Shown here in pieces: positions 63,352 through 64,000 of a stretch of 64,000 bases of DNA (positions are counted from its first letter, which is position 1; each line of letters starts with the position of its first letter). The DNA lies in the NCBI GenBank assembly GCA_965205535.1, contig CBDBHH010000005.1:434001-498000 (forward strand). Direction: 5' to 3'. Origin of the DNA: UBA8079 sp965205535 (GTDB lineage: Bacteria > Pseudomonadota > Alphaproteobacteria > UBA6615). Under the pieces are notes generated by a model. That model was not told where the DNA came from. It searched no databases and saw only the letters and a list, made by a program, of their open reading frames with translations. Position numbers and translations under genes: made by a program.

Positions 63352-64000
63352 CTAAATGCCGCCGTCCTGACCGTGCACGTGATAGCCGATATCGCGGACC
63401 GGTTTGTTGCCGTCGCTGTCGACCCCGGTCGGCAGCCAGGCGCATAGGTTGGCACCAGGCGACCAGACGGTCTCGCACGGGCCCGGCACGAAGAACTCGA
63501 CGAAGACGAAGTCGCTGTCGGTCTCGTTGATGAAGGCATGAGGCTCGTGCTGGTAGTTGTAGAGCACGTCACCTGCGCGCAGCCGGTGGGCCGTACCGTC
63601 CAGCATCGCCGTGCCCTCGCCGGCCACCACATACTGGAAATGCTCTGCCCCCACATGGTGATGTTCGGGGGCCGCCGTGCCCGGCGGGTAGGAAATCATC
63701 TCGCCCTTGAAGGCCTTGGTGCCCGCCAGCCCCGGTGTGGCCATATAGACCCGGGTCCGCGCGTCATGCTCCGACTGCAAGACGGGCTCACGTGTCCAGT
63801 CCACAGGAACGAGGTCACCGGGCATATCGGCGATATTCTCGTCGAAGCGTGCCGCGTCGGGCACCCGGGCAAAAAGAATACGAGTGTCGGCATCTCCGGC
63901 CTGGAAGGCGCCGGCAAATCCAAACGGCATATAGGTGATGTGTTTGGTGTCGAGCGCGTTGTCGTCGAGTGAACCGGCACCCTCAAGGACCTGCAGCCAG
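63352..64000 (-). CDS. Cupin-domain protein, probably bicupin (partial; 5' end outside the window)
   Basis: The frame is open to the window edge; residues before the Met at 63930 read VLEGAGSLDDNALDTKHITYMPFG, the end of an N-terminal cupin, so that Met is not the start. The second cupin is complete: PPGTAAPEHHHVGAEHFQYVVAG with metal His/Glu, and AGDVLYNYQHEPHAFINET. Bicupins of this type include ring-cleaving dioxygenases and ureidoglycine aminohydrolase; the function is not fixed. It is on the same strand as the hydroxylase operon and 112 bases upstream of coxG. Confidence 0.78.
   Translation of the reverse strand, partial: WLQVLEGAGSLDDNALDTKHITYMPFGFAGAFQAGDADTRILFARVPDAARFDENIADMPGDLVPVDWTREPVLQSEHDARTRVYMATPGLAGTKAFKGEMISYPPGTAAPEHHHVGAEHFQYVVAGEGTAMLDGTAHRLRAGDVLYNYQHEPHAFINETDSDFVFVEFFVPGPCETVWSPGANLCAWLPTGVDSDGNKPVRDIGYHVHGQDGGI

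Overview
The window is high-GC and densely coded, with short intergenic gaps. Gene content points to an aerobic or facultative alphaproteobacterium, probably of a Rhodospirillales-like lineage. Supporting signs are a heme A synthase, a 2-oxoacid:ferredoxin oxidoreductase, the helicase/PdeM pair of the ligase-associated DNA repair set, an aerobic benzoyl-CoA (box) pathway, many CoA-linked catabolic genes, and dispersed palindromes ending in CTCAGGATGAGG. The genus cannot be named from the sequence alone. No rRNA, tRNA or CRISPR array was seen, and no gene-free stretch exceeds about 300 bases.

Layout. 1-6.5 kb: end of korB, ctaA, then three genes (lipoprotein, M48 protease lipoprotein, lipoprotein) that once formed a tightly coupled operon. 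It is now split by a 2.3-kb IS1595-like transposon with perfect 24-bp inverted repeats and 8-bp target duplications. The transposon carries a frameshifted adenine methylase and a PD-(D/E)XK nuclease as passengers. 6.5-15.2 kb: pdeM and a frameshifted Lhr-like helicase, HIT protein, quinone reductase, sterol-desaturase-like hydroxylase, 2OG-Fe(II) oxygenase, MFS transporter and an enoyl-CoA hydratase. 15.2-19.1 kb: a possible zinc-homeostasis group (His-rich COG0523 GTPase, HisI, dihydroorotase), interspersed with repeats and a broken GIY-YIG gene. 19.1-30.3 kb: aromatic acid module with boxC, boxB, benzoate-CoA ligase, a five-gene Liv-type ABC importer and a RidA protein.

30.3-48.1 kb: SDR-MarR-old yellow enzyme operon with an upstream palindrome; two crotonase/3-hydroxyacyl-CoA dehydrogenase fusions; two MaoC hydratases; an acyl-CoA synthetase; separate genes matching the two halves of ACAD10/11 (kinase-like and acyl-CoA dehydrogenase); an M20 amidohydrolase; a gamma-glutamyltransferase-like protein; and a cytosine-deaminase-like amidohydrolase. 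48.3-58.9 kb: SLC13-type permease, muconolactone isomerase-like protein, tandem GSTs, dienelactone hydrolase, two carboxymuconolactone decarboxylase-like proteins, a methyltransferase, a GGT-like gene with an in-frame stop, a luciferase-like monooxygenase and an AI-2E-family protein. 58.9-64 kb: a three-subunit molybdenum hydroxylase with CoxG and a cupin gene that runs off the window.

Taken together, this is a catabolic accessory region. Aromatic acids are imported, activated to CoA thioesters and opened by the box route, and other acids pass through beta-oxidation-like steps. Four genes carry single-base lesions (methylase, helicase, GIY-YIG, GGT-like). Two of these lie in G runs, so sequencing or assembly error must be excluded before calling them biological.
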